Source: Ulota crispa
Taxonomy: Eukaryota; Streptophyta; Bryopsida; Orthotrichales; Orthotrichaceae
Direction of reading: 5' to 3'
NCBI GenBank assembly: GCA_963920765.1
Contig: OY987251.1
Span: 6,636,501 to 6,700,500 of the forward strand
DNA length: 64,000 bases
Shown: positions 49,201 through 60,198 of the stretch, piece by piece
Layout of the letters: each line of letters begins with the position of its first letter
How positions within the stretch are numbered: position 1 is the stretch's first letter
The notes under the pieces: model-generated
The model's database searches: none
Told to the model about the DNA's origin: nothing
Seen by the model: only the letters and a program-made list of their open reading frames with translations
Made by a program: the position numbers and the translations under genes

Positions 49201-52200
49201 CATGTGTGTGTATATATGTATAAACATACATATCTAAAATGTTTTATTTTAGTAGAATTAGAGTATCTCTGGGGCCATTTAGACCTCATCGTTAGAAGAA
49301 TCTATACCGTGATTCATTAAATAGTCTCTTGTATAAATCTAAGGGTATCTTCATACTTGGAGTTAGGAGAGGTGTCAGCAATATGAATGTATTAGTCTAA
49401 ATGTGTGTCCAAATGCATCTAATTTTTCTTTGTTACTACCACTCTTAATATCAAGTGTGAACATATTCAAGAAGATCTTTTGTGTGATAAGGTAGGAGGC
49501 TCATAAACCACTTAGGTTCTAAAATCATCCACCTTTTTAAATGTATTCTTTTTGTACATGCTATTTTTCATAAGTTTCAACAATGTACAAGTAGTGTACA
49601 TTTGAGGAGGTGGACAGTTTTAGAGCCTTATGCCACATCAACTTCAAATTTTCATAGCTAATTCCACAAAGCTCCAAAAAAAAATGAAACAACTTGGGTT
49701 AGATGCCAATTCCTCTTGTCTTTCAAGGAAAATTTGTTGAAAAATATTTCAAGAAGTTTCACCTCCCCAAAATTCAGTTTCAGACCTTAGATGGTTGGTT
49801 TATGAGCCTCCTACCCTTACTATGTAAAAGTTCCACAAACCAATTGATTTTTTAAGAGAAAAGTTGCATAGAAGTTTGCAATATATGTGTAGATGTCCCT
49901 AGTTTTTGAGAAATTGCAAAAATATTTTTGGACCATAATTTTCAATTGTTTGTTTTGTTGAGCATGCCACTTTCTTCTCCCTTTGTATACACGTTGTTTC
50001 TTTCACGTTCTATTGCACTTCTTGTTACAAATTGATCATGACACATTTCACACAAGCACAACAAACCTTGGTGCTTGCTCTTATGAAAGTTGGCCCTTTA
50101 CAAGATGGACATTGCTTTTCTTCAATGCAAGAGCTTTGTCAACATGTTATAAAGGTGGCAGTTGCAACAAAAAGTGCAATAGAACAAGAAAAAGAAATGT
50201 GCGCATAAAGACAAATGCTTGAAAATTATGATTCGAGTGTATTTGTGCAATTTTTGAAAGACCAAGAGTATTGTAAAAATATTGCAAACTTTAGATATAT
50301 CCATCAAGTTTTCCCTTAATTTATTATTGGCAAGTATCTTGGTTTGTATCAAACAAGTCATTTTCATGTTAGTTACCACAATGTAATGAAAATAAATAAA
50401 AAATGCTTGAGTTGCAGAGGGTTCTCCACATTCAGACATGGCAATTGTAATTGAAGGTCATTCTTTGCGCGTTGCTTTAGAAGCAGCCAATCAAAAGAAC
50501 TTCATGAGGTTATGTCAGCTTTGTCGCACAGTTATATGTTGCCGAGTGACTCCGCTACAAAAAGTTCAGGTGTGCTTCTTTTAATTGTGCCTATTTTTTA
50601 TGGTTAATGGTGTCTTTCTTTTTTTTTATAGCAAAGTTCAAGTCATTAGAAGCTTGCCACTATTTGTCATATAAATTAACAAAGAAGGTTTCAACAATTT
50701 TTTTTTTTTTTTTTTTTTTTTTCATTCTAGTGCATGAAACTTATAATCAACTAAATTGTCACAACAAGAAGTTCTACAACACAACACTTATATTCATTAG
50801 CCCAAAAATGATTTCAAAACCCGAGTTTCATCCTAGTAGTTTTGAATTTTGATAGAATTTTAAAAAAAACTATAGATCAGCTGCTCAAATTTGATATTTA
50901 TTGGTTATGGAAAGAATTTTGTTTGATTGCATATACCCACATAGTAACCTCATGAAACATGGAGAGGATGCTCTTTATGATGGAGTTTAAAAAATTTCTA
51001 AATTTCACATCCTAACTCTTAAACCCTAAATCATAAACCCTCAACAACTGAATCTTGTTCTATAGCTTTGAACAAGATATATTTTCGTTTTGAAGCAACT
51101 ATCATACATTTTTTGTATTGAAGGTGCACATTGTATCACTAGGAATAAATCATGTCTACAATGATATTAAACAATGACTAAAATGACAGATTTCAATTAT
51201 TGATCGGTCATTGTTGACACACTGTTCCTTTTAGTGTATATATTGCTTATGTTGTTTGGTGTGCACAATCATATGCCTAGTAGAAATGGGTATCCTAAAA
51301 AAGTGGTTCAAAATGATTGCAAATGTTCACAACAACTATTAAATGACTCGATTACAGTCAGATTACAGTCACTAAGGTGGGAGGCTTATAAACCGACCAT
51401 CTAAGGTCTGAAACCAAATTTTGGGGAGGTGAAGCTTCTTGGAATAACTTTCAATAAATATTCCTTGAAAGACAAGAGAAATTGACATCTAACTCAAGTT
51501 GTTTCATATTTTTTGGAACTTTTTGGAATTAGTTATGAAAATTTGAAGTTGAAGTGGCATAGGGCTCTATAACCGTCCACCTCCTCAAATGTACACTACT
51601 TGTACATTGTCAAAACCTATGAAAAATAACATGTACAAACGCAGTACATTTGAGAAGGTGGGCGGTTTTAGAGCTTGGACAATTTTTGAGCCTCCTACCT
51701 TATAGACACTCATAGTTGTTGTAAACCAATTGTTTAGGATACGTTTTTCTATTAAGGTGAAAGCACCCGTAGCCAACAACGCCCCATTTCCAACCAACAT
51801 GGTGCCCTATTTCCAATATTGGCACACATAGGTGCTTTGGAATGTGTTCTTCTATTCTTTTCAAGGTTGGGACCACTTAAGTCATGCCACATATCCCAAA
51901 GTGAAACAGGAAGTAATGAGCGGAAAGTAGTTTGACTATTATCAAAATTGCATGAATTTAGAGATTGACAATGGGTGCAAGGCACTTTTTGTCTCCCAAA
52001 ATTCACAGCAATTTTAATTTTGCAAATAAAATTGTTAAAAATTTGCAATCCCAATGTTTTTAATTTTCTTACACAAAAAAATATTTATTGCCTCAAACTC
52101 TTTGTAGTTTGTTGCAAAATTGCTTAAATTATTTGGTATGGGTGTTTCCACCTTCAGTGCATGGAATTAAAAATGGCTTTGTTGTTTCATCCATTGAAGT

Positions 52201-55200
52201 AGGTGACTGGACTAGTACGGTCTTATGGTTTCATGGTAGCGGCTGTAGGAGATGGAGCCAATGATGTAGGGATGATCAAAGCAGCGCAAATAGGGATTGG
52301 TATTCATGGTCGAGAAGGCAATGCAGCAATAACAGCAAGTGATTATTCCATTGCTCAATTTTCATTCATTGCGCGGCTACTTCTCATCCATGGGAGATGG
52401 TACAAATTCAAAGTCGTTGTTGTACTTTTTCCATCTTTGCTTTTGTGCATGTAGAGAACATTGAAAATTGTTAGAGCATCTCCGACGTTGCACTTCAAAC
52501 TTGGCAATTCAAGAGATTATATCTAATTTTGAAAGGCCCTCAAAGTTCTTGTCCACCACTCTTGCATTTCAAATGAAATTCATAAATAGTCATTTGATCA
52601 TTCACTAAGGGGAATGTAGGATCAAACTCACTAAAATTAGAATGAATATTGTAGGTTGGGAGCAAATTCGGCAAGTCTTTGCCAAATCCATTATTTTTTG
52701 AGAAAAACCCAATTAGGCATCTGACTTCATAATTAAACAAGATTAGGCACTTTCAAAAGAATTTGTTATTATTTGGCATTCAATCAAAAAATTTAGTAGA
52801 ATTAAGCCTTTTTCTAAGCATCTTCCACTTTCTAAAATTAGCCCTTGGTATAAAACTTGCAATAGATTGAGCCCTCTTGGAATCAACCTTGACCTTCCAT
52901 TGTTAGTAAGCTTGATGACTTTTATAATATTTGACATTTCAATTTTTTGATTTGTTTGACATTGGGCATTATTGGAGAATAATTAATATAATAATTAGGC
53001 AAAATTTTGGGGAATTTTTTTATGCTAAACCTGCTACCAACCTACAGTGCTTGACACACTAGGATAGAGTGCTATGAGAGTATTTTGAGGAGCTTGCACT
53101 ACAAGAAAATATTGTCAATTCAGTCTTTTTTTTGGAGACTTTTTTGTCAATTTAGACAGGTTTAGTCAATTTCAATTTAGACACTATTTTCTTGCAGTGT
53201 TGGAGCAATTATCAAAACTTGGAGCACTTATCATCCATGCTCAAAGTGTGTCAAACCCTGCATGGGCAACTAGAGATGATCTAGGGACCTAATTCATATT
53301 ATTTATATCTAATTAGCAATTCATCTATTCCCATACTTATGGGTGGTTCACACTTAAGTCCTACATCTCATCTCTGCAAGTCCCACTTCAACATGAGATC
53401 CCAACTTAGTTGGGTTGTTTATGGCAAAAAGGAGCGTCAAAGAAAGCCATGAATGTTTTTATGCAAAAATATTGTTGGGACTTGGGCTAAAATTTGGATT
53501 TAGCAAAATAATTGACCCAAACCTTGAGTGAAGCCCACCTTCTTTGGAGCCAAAACTTCCAAATTTTCTACCATGTAAGCAACCAGAAGGTGAGACTTGG
53601 GACATAGTGTGAAGCGCTAAGTCCCAACTTTTGCCTCTTCACTTGTTGCTTTGTAGATTCAATGGGACATAGGATGTAAAACATAGCATTAACCACCCCT
53701 TAGTGTTGTAGGTGAATACTAGCTTCACCACATCCAAATCAAATAATGAATATTTTTTAAGACACCATATTCACAGCTTTGATAAAATCCTTATAATCCT
53801 TTGTTTTCATTTACCTTTGAAATTTATTTTTGGAAAATAAAATTCTCATAATTTCATCGCGTGTTTTGGAGATATTTCTGGTCAACATGAATTAACAAGT
53901 TGAATAATTGCAAGATGTGGTTAAGTGCCAATAGCCGTTGATTGGACATATAGTTGTTTATTATCTCTTCAATACTAGTTTAAACCATCTCACTCTTTGA
54001 CTGAATGTAAAAAAACACCATACTTGGTAATAGACATTGTTTCCATTGGAATATACAATGTTTTTAAAGGGCTTGTGGTGCAACATCCTTGCAAAAAAAA
54101 GTTGGCACTTGTCAACCCTTTAGTAGGATTTTGCGGCTTGTCATTTGATAAATGTGCTGATAATTTCAAGATAAATTTGTGAATTTTTACAACCTTACTA
54201 AAAAACTTGCAAAATGTATTGAAAAATTAATTAATTCTGAAATTAGATCTATTACTGGTGTCACATATAATATTTACCTACTTGAATTTCAGGGACAGAC
54301 ATTTTTGCAATTGCCAATTTCTTAAAAACATTTTTAAAACCCTATAAGAGGAATTTGCAACTAGCTACTACTATAGACAAAGCAAATTCTGTGGCCTTGT
54401 ATTCAAGGATGTTATTGTTGCTCAACACCATTGTTTGTTATTGTAGCAAATTTAATTTTCATTGCATTTGCATTTTTTTGGAAAAAGGAAAATCATAACA
54501 AATTTGACTAGGATACACAAAATGATTTCTTCACTAAACTTTACAAACTCATCTTCCTTTCAAAAGCACATTGGCCAAATTGATAATAAGCAACACAACT
54601 AGTAATTTGGACAACGCTATTTGGTGATTGTATTAAAACAGTGAGCCATGAGCGGTGAACCAAGATTTTTGTGAGCGGGAACCAATTTGAGCTCAAAATC
54701 AATGTAAAAACCAAAAAAAAAAACAATCTTTCAAGAGATGATTAAAACGCACAATCATAGGATCCTAAGTATACAATTATAGGTGGAATTTATTGTTTCT
54801 CATGGCTCACATATTTCCGCTCACAAAGTAGCACTCCCCATTGCACAAATATCCTCAAACCATAATCTTCAAGCGTTTGTCTTGTTGTGCATAACACTTT
54901 CTACTCCCTTTGTATGCATGTTGCTTCTTTCTTGTTTTGTTGCACTCCTTGCTTCAACATTGGTCATGAAAAAAGTGGCGTGCACAATAAAACAAGTACT
55001 TGAAAATTACAATCCAAGGGTATTTGTGCAATTTTTGAAAAGCCACATGCATTTGTACAAAAGTTACAAACTTCAAGGGTATCCATCAAATTTACTCAAA
55101 CTTTAATTCTATACAAAGAATGCTTAATCGTAACGGGTAATCCATGAGCAATGAGCGTGGGCCTAAATTTTTTCTCAAAATGATAAATTTTGCTTATAAA

Positions 55201-58200
55201 TGTGTACATAGGGCCTTGTATTTGTGCATTTCAAACATTCAACTCTTGAAAATCTTATTGTTTTTTAAAAAATACATTGATTTTGAGCTCAAAATTAGTT
55301 CCTACTCACAAAATCTTTGCTCACCACTCATGGGCTCAACATTTTACGCTCACAAAATAGCATTGTCCAATTCTGTACATGTGTGTCAAGAAGCTGAATA
55401 TTTTTTATTCCTCTTGCAGGTCATTCATAAGGAACAAAGACTTGGCTTTATATTCTATCTACAAAAGTTTAGTGTACATGATGGCCACTTTTTTCTTTTC
55501 GTTTTTTTCTGCCTTTTCAGCTCAAGCAATATTTCCAGGCTTGTTGCTTTCAACTTTTGATCTACTATGGACGTTATTGCCAGTAATAGCAGTTGCAATA
55601 TTGGAGCGAGATGTTTGCCCTGACACCGCCGAAAACAACCCTCAGATTTATTCGGCAACACAAATCCGGGGAACATACAAATTTGCTGTTGATGTGAGCT
55701 TATGGGCCACGTCAGCCATTTGGCATGCAATTGTTGCTTTCTTCTTTCCATACTTTGTCATACACCAAGCAGAGTAAGAATTATTATTGTAAGCTTATGT
55801 GTTTTGTAATCAAAGATTTGGAGCATATGTATTGTTAATCCTAATCAAGAAAATAAATACGCCAATGGAATAAGTACACGTCTGTAGATATTCTTAGATA
55901 AAATAAGTTTTTGCATATTTAAGGTAGTGTGCTCCAATTCAATGCGGTACTTTAGAACAGTGCACTTCTAAGAATGGCGGACATTATTCCTTCAAAATAT
56001 CTATTATTGTCATTGATGAGTTAGGTGGGCTTAGCAAGTTAGCCTAATTTGCTAGGCCCACGTAACTCATCAATGACAATAATAAATATCTCAAGGAATA
56101 ATGTCAGTCACTCCTATAAGTCAGTCATTCATATAAGTGCACCGTTTTAGAGTACTGCATTGCATTAGAGCACACTACTTTAAGAGGTGCTTCACATCTT
56201 GGCCGACCAAATCAAGAGGTCAAGCAATTGAATGGGCAAACTTTGTTGAGAGGCCAAGGAAATGGGCTGAAAGTAGGCAATAATTTGTTCTTTAAACCCC
56301 TTTGGCCAATTTTAGTGTGAAGTCTCCAAAAGGTCAAGCCAAAGACCAAACCTTCCAATCTAATGGCCAAGATCTTGTTAGTTTTTCTAATTAATTTTTG
56401 CAAAAAAATTGATAGCCTCTCAACCATAGTTTGGGTCTCCATTTTCGCTCAATTTGAACTTCTTTTGAGAGACCATTGCTTTGGTTGCAAAAGTGATGCC
56501 ATGTAGGCATTTTGGAGGCAACACACTTTGGACTTTGGCCTCTAGTGTGAAAAGTCAAGAGGCCAAAATCTTGATTTTTTGCAATTTGATTGGTGAAAAT
56601 TGATGGCCTCTCAACCTTTAGCTTTGGCTATAATGTGAAGTGACCCTAAGGTGTTTCAAACCTTTGCAATATTATTAGCAAGTTTTTTTTAAACTTATAT
56701 TTATCTATGCTTTTTTGGAAAACAATCCTTGTATCTCGTAATGGTTTTGAAGATGAAATTCTATTTTGAACTCGTGGTTTGCTTATCCCTCCCCTTGAAT
56801 AGTCACACCAAGCAAATTTTGTAAAGTTCATATGTACCTTGCAATGTGCAAAAGTTCTTTTTGTTTTTTCTTGAGATACAAAAATTACTGTAATTGAAAG
56901 TCTTTTTTCCTAAGACAATTATTGGTTTTGCAAGGAACAACTACAAAATTTGGTTTTTCCTAAAACTTCACAATTGCTTGTTCAAGTGTCTTATAGGTCA
57001 CTCTCCAATTTCATCTCTAGTTTGATTGTTTAACTACCATCACATTTTTTTATATGCACAACTTAGCCAATTTTAGATAATAAGGCAAATTCAAATTGAA
57101 TGAGGTTATGATGATCAAGAGGTGTTTCAATATCATGCACATCTTATGGAAGTAAATTGTCCTTGAATTTCTTTAATCTAGGATACTTTGAAGAGTGAAA
57201 TTTTGATTAATGGCATGTAATAGTGTTTTGGAAATAATTCTTTGACTTTGGTTTTTAACATGCAACACATTTTTGTGTGCCATAGTTAACTAAAGAAGTC
57301 AAATATGGGTTGTACATGATTGAGGAATATTCTAATGCCATGTAGAGCGCCATGTACGTCTTTTAGATCTAAACTCTCCAACCATATGTGATGAAATTTA
57401 TCAAAGAAAATTTTAATTACAATTTTTTGAAATTCCAAACTAACAAAACTCCCCATTCCTCTTCACCTTTGGCATGGTTTTATTTCTACTCATGGAACAA
57501 TCTAGGCCTAGTTAAATAAAACATTTGTTTATCATTTCTGTTGAGAGGGTAAACCCAAGTGATCAATATGGATCGATGTGTGCAATATAACAAGCATGCA
57601 CACTATTATGCCTTACTTTATTTTTAATTGTAATGAGCAAAAAAATTTCACTTCATTTTTTCTTTACTTTATTGTTTATTCACTATCTATATTTTAAACT
57701 TCTTCCAAATTTTAATTATTTAAAAAAAATTATTTCTACTTTCTACCCCTTTGATTTTTCATTACCTCTTTCAATAAGTCTTTTTTTCCCATTTTGCTTA
57801 AACTTGGAGTACTAATCTTGAACATAGTTGGTATTCTAATTGATGATATATGTTACTCTAAGCAGGGCTAATGGTGAGAGTATAGGACTATGGTCTTTTG
57901 GAACAACAATATACATTATGGCTGTAGTAATTGTTAATGTGAAGTTAGCTACCCATGTATCATCATGGGTACTAATCCAAATATTGCTATTAATTGCTAC
58001 CATGTCTTCTTTGTTCATCTTTTTGTTACTTCTATCTGTATTCTTTACCGCAAAAGAAATTATTGAAGATCTTGATTCCATAGGTTATGATTTATATCAC
58101 AAGCCGTCATTTTGGTTGCTTTTAACATTATGTCCCATAGCAGCATGTCTCCCAGACTTTGCATATTCAACATTTCATGAACGTTCAAACCCAACTGATG

Positions 58201-60198
58201 CTACAATATTACAAGAACTAGAAAATGGATGGAAAGATGGAAAGTTTATTAAAGGATCTTTAAATTGGGTGGAAGAAATATATGTACCTAGTGAGGCTCC
58301 ATGTGAAGTGGAAAAAGAAGAGTTTTTGGACTTTCCATTAGTTGCAGGAACTATTGCTCAAAAGAAGACTTGGAGAGAAATTGTAAATGATGACAGATTT
58401 GATGCAACAGACCATACAAACTCTGCCCCATGGGATGGAAAGAAAAAGAGTAGTGGGTTTCACATGGTCACGCGTCTATCTACCCCTCACCAAACTCCTA
58501 TATCTCTTCAAGCTGGCCCTCTTCCTTTACATCGTAACTGCTTTTCCACTCTTGATCTTTTTGTAAACCAAAATTACTTTTTTTAATATCAAATTTGAAT
58601 AATCACTATTTTGCTGTTGTTGGAACATTTTTTTATCCTTTTCAAATGTATTTAAAACATTTATTTAAGACTGTCATAGCACGTTTCTTTAAATGTTTTG
58701 TTGCGTTTGTATGTTCACATGTCATGTTTAAGTAATTCCAAACTAAGAAAGCTAATTAAATGTATAGGATTATGTTGATTGAGGAATCTTTTGATGTCAT
58801 GTACGTTTTCTTGGATATGAACTTTTTAAGCATTGACTACTGTTGTATCAAAGGATTCCCTTATGCAATTTATATAGGACACAGATTGGCAAAAACTTAT
58901 AGTTTATTTTTGCCGTGTGCTAGGCTTTAATTTCTAAACTTTGAACCGCCCAAAATGATAAAATATGACATTCTTGTTAAATCGTATGTCTTCACATTTA
59001 ATGTTTATATTGAATGTTAACACAAATTTCAAGTCATTTTTATTACAAATTTTTGAATAAAACATCATAAAATTGCAACGTAGTACTTCTTAATTTCTAA
59101 TAAAATCTCAAGTTGTTTCTAAAATTGTTGTATTATGTTTTCACAAATTTTTACTGTATCATGATGTTTGTGTTAAATTGTGTATCTTTACATTTGAAAT
59201 TGAGCACTCTAAAAAACTATGTTAATGAAAAAGAATATCCAAAAATTTACACTCAAATACTCTATGTTTTGTCCAAATGATGGTTTATAGGTATGTCAAC
59301 TAAAGGTTCAAGTTTTGGTCTTGATCCAATGAGTCTTCCTTCAACAAATGAAAAACCCAAGAAATCTTCTCTTTGTTCACCTTTGTCAACAAAATCTCAT
59401 CTACATGTTATGATAGCTCCTGATGTAAAAGATGAAGCACCAACTATTTTACAAGAAATTAAGCCCTTAAAAAAAAGAATTTATGACAATCCTTACTTCA
59501 AATCAAGAAAATCACATATGCGTGTTTTAATCAAAGATGATGATGAACCTTATGAAGAAAATACAAACTTGACTTCTTTACAAATTATGATTGATCCAAA
59601 TGTCAAAGATGATGAATCTTGGTGTTCTCACCAAAACAAAGGTAATCTTATCACAAATAAGAAAATGTCTGAAACTTCTAATCGTTTGCCAAACATATCC
59701 CATACACATTTGCTTATTTCTTCTACGGATAAAAGTAACAATCCAAGTCATTCACAAGAAAATGCAAATGTGAGCTCTCTACAAATCATGATAAATTCTA
59801 ATATCAAGGATGAAGAGTTTGATAGTTTTGAAGAAAATACCAAGATTTTGCATATCAAACAAAAACTTGACTTAAATTCTAGCAATGTAAAAACAAAAGT
59901 AACTCAACATGCAAGTGAAATTATTGATAATCAAAGTGAAGATCAAACAGGAACTAGAGAACCTCCAACAAATACAAATTTCCAAAATCAAAATTATCAA
60001 GATAACAAAAATGAAGATGATGTATTAAAGGGAAATGATGATTTTGCAAATGGTATGATTAAAGTTGATGCAACAAGTGGACTTGAAGATGATAATGTAT
60101 CAATTAAACTTGAAGAGAGTTCAAATGTTATTTTTGACAACAAACATCAAACAACAATAGAAGTTATAGAAGATGATGATACCTCAAAAACAATCTAG
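34271..60198 (+). CDS. P4-type ATPase (phospholipid-translocating flippase), 19 supported exons
   Basis: Uses ATP to move phospholipids from the outer to the cytosolic leaflet (family role). Exons: 34271-34350, 34507-34750, 35276-35423, 36727-36908, 39898-40041, 40741-40937, 41759-41927, 42664-43002, 43735-43800, 43930-44024, 45837-46017 (or from 45843), 47153-47266, 47781-47873, 48995-49169, 50418-50569, 52203-52399, 55420-55773, 57866-58533, 59291-60198. Phases agree throughout; 1501 residues before any N-terminal addition, against ~1100-1250 usual. Landmarks in order: TM1-2 ([18 protein letters not shown]), EFPADM, actuator motif NFDGDSYLK (usually DGET), TM3-4 with PISL at 41787, phosphorylation motif DKTGTLTQN at 42682, [20 protein letters not shown] at 45889, [15 protein letters not shown] at 52248, TM5-10 in the last membrane exons. 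The tail of ~420 residues is unusually long. All donors are GT except CAG|GAAATC after 43002. Gene identity is certain; activity is less so. Confidence 0.9.
35476..36225. mobile_element. Foldback MITE family C, enlarged copy, flippase intron
   Basis: GGGAAAATCTGATGGATATC at the left and GGGTATCTATCAAACTTTCCC at the right. The centre is expanded by ~400 bp: ATGGTTGTCACATTGGACCG at 35705 and GAAGTAACAACCATGC near 36090 suggest a second element nested in it, with CCGCCCGTCC and GGCCGATTGAGG inside. Confidence 0.7.
36448..36676. mobile_element. TTAA-type element, 229 bp, flippase intron
   Basis: TTAACCCCTTGAACGTCAC at the left and GCCGTTCAGGGGCTAA at the right (right TTAA mutated to CTAA). It ends 50 bp upstream of the actuator-domain exon. 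Confidence 0.6.
37374..38758. mobile_element. TTAA-type elements, full copy 37799-38758 beside a partial copy
   Basis: 37799-38758 (960 bp) starts TTAACCCCTAAAGGACCAATTG and ends GGGCCTTTAGGGGTTAA; its interior matches 30297-31234. Immediately left, 37374-37798 is the start of another copy of the family (TTAACCCATAAAAGTCCAC, GATTTTGGGCAGCTC), apparently cut off where the full copy begins. A local palindrome ATGAGAAGTTTTAGTTTG / CAAACTAAAACTTCTCAT marks the junction. Confidence 0.78.
38759..39897. other. Flippase intron sequence, nothing further recognised
   Basis: Remainder of the ~3-kb intron between the actuator exon and the exon at 39898. AT-rich, without supported coding sequence. Confidence 0.45.
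41486..41696. mobile_element. MITE family B, flippase intron
   Basis: GCGCATGACATTTATAATCA and AATTACAAGTGTCATGCACTA ends. It ends about 60 bp upstream of the exon carrying the PISL motif. Confidence 0.72.
42201..42540. mobile_element. Long foldback element, ~340 bp, flippase intron
   Basis: Arms of about 130 bp: AGGAGGTTACAATTTAACAA pairs with GTTTAAGTGTAACCTCCT, and AAGCCTTGGTTTAGTTTAGA with TAGACTAAACCAAGGTTT. Loop of about 40 bp near 42355-42390. It ends 120 bp before the catalytic-aspartate exon. Confidence 0.8.
44139..44263. mobile_element. Mini inverted-repeat element, 125 bp (family F)
   Basis: AGGGTATGTTCACACTTGGTG at the left and CACCAAGTGTGAACACACCCT at the right. A more diverged copy spans about 49342-49468 in a later intron. 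Confidence 0.75.
44511..45425. mobile_element. TTAA-type element, long subfamily, inverted, 915 bp
   Basis: TTAACCCCTAAAGGATGAAG at 44511 and TTGGTCCTTTAGGGATTAA at 45425. The interior is the reverse complement of 30297-31234 and 37799-38758. A T run lies near 44992-45007. Confidence 0.8.
46098..46838. mobile_element. Foldback MITE C containing a nested MITE D (46207-46620)
   Basis: Outer ends GGGAAAATTTTATGGATATC and GGTATCCATAAAAATTTCCCC. Inner ends AGGGAATTACTAAAACGACA (46207) and TTTTAGTAATTCCCT (46620). In uninterrupted family C copies the corresponding text reads through GTGTTTGTTTTATTGTG, so the nesting order is clear. Confidence 0.8.
47361..47482. repeat. Small inverted-repeat element (family J)
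   Basis: AAGAAAAATGTGTCCAAAAT and TTAGAATACTTTTTTCTT ends with CAATTGTAATCATTGTGG between. Related sequences lie at 40983-41126, 48800-48915 and 51240-51760, all in flippase introns. Confidence 0.5.
48480..48790. mobile_element. MITE family A, degenerate copy with an empty TTAA site
   Basis: Matches the host part of 5723-6267 along most of its length, and carries an unbroken CAAAATCCTTAAACTCACGC at 48755-48774 where the other copy is interrupted. Right end TGTTCCTACCTTGA is mutated. Confidence 0.7.
49488..49819. mobile_element. MITE family E (TAAGGTAGGAGGC ends), copy 1
   Basis: TAAGGTAGGAGGCTCATAAA and TTTATGAGCCTCCTACCCTTA are inverted ends. Copy 2 at 51373-51702 is in the opposite orientation and shares GAGGAGGTGGACAG or a close variant. 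Both lie in flippase introns. Confidence 0.8.
49858..50315. mobile_element. Foldback MITE family C, diverged copy
   Basis: Internal family words remain: GTAGATGTCCCTAGTTTTTGAG, GGACCATAATTTTCAA, and TATCCATCAAGTTTTCCC at the right end. The middle is enlarged. Confidence 0.6.
50570..52202. other. Flippase intron with a T-run, partial MITE B and MITE E
   Basis: A run of more than 20 T at 50699-50722 is followed by a family B left end CTAGTGCATGAAACTTATAA (50728). MITE E copy 2 lies at 51373-51702. The rest is AT-rich without coding evidence. Confidence 0.55.
51373..51702. mobile_element. MITE family E, copy 2 (inverted)
   Basis: TAAGGTGGGAGGCTTATAAA and TTTTTGAGCCTCCTACCTTA ends; see copy 1 at 49488-49819. 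Confidence 0.8.
52400..55419. other. 3-kb flippase intron, mostly unassigned
   Basis: Holds a truncated family C element at 54841-55094 (CAAATATCCTCAAACCATAA ... AAGGGTATCCATCAAA). Flanking it, 54640-54680 and 55140-55370 share wording about GAGCGGTGAACC / CTCACCACTCATGG with a similar segment at 43180-43390, another dispersed repeat. No missed exon found: the flanking exons join in phase. Confidence 0.5.
54841..55094. mobile_element. Foldback MITE family C, left-truncated
   Basis: Family words CACAAATATCCTCAAACCAT, TTGTCTTGTTGTGCAT, AAATTACAATCCAAGGGTAT or close variants are present, but the left GGGAAAATTTT end is missing. Confidence 0.6.
55919..56184. mobile_element. Foldback element, ~265 bp, with a long clean hairpin
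   Basis: TTAAGGTAGTGTGCTC pairs with GAGCACACTACTTTAA at the ends, and the inner arms TTATTGTCATTGATGAGTTA and ACTCATCAATGACAATAATA are perfectly complementary. Sits in the intron between exons 55420-55773 and 57866-58533. Confidence 0.82.
56185..57865. other. Flippase intron, dispersed repeat, no exon
   Basis: 56200-56650 shares wording with 44330-44510 and 45425-45690 (AAGAGGTCATGGGATTGGG or close variants; GGTCTCCATTTTCGCTCAA), another dispersed repeat split in two by the TTAA element at 44511-45425. The rest is AT-rich. Confidence 0.5.
59291..60198 (+). other. Last flippase exon: repeat-bearing, Asn/Asp/Glu-rich cytosolic tail
   Basis: Splicing from CATC|GTAACT at 58533 to TTTATAG|GTATGTC joins in phase and reads ...[14 protein letters not shown], adding 302 residues. 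The first half carries imperfect repeats: [54 protein letters not shown] and [13 protein letters not shown], spaced about 35-45 residues. The second half is acidic and asparagine-rich. If the splice is not used, the preceding exon ends at TAA near 58584 and this frame, with its own ATG at 59293, would stand alone. Confidence 0.7.
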
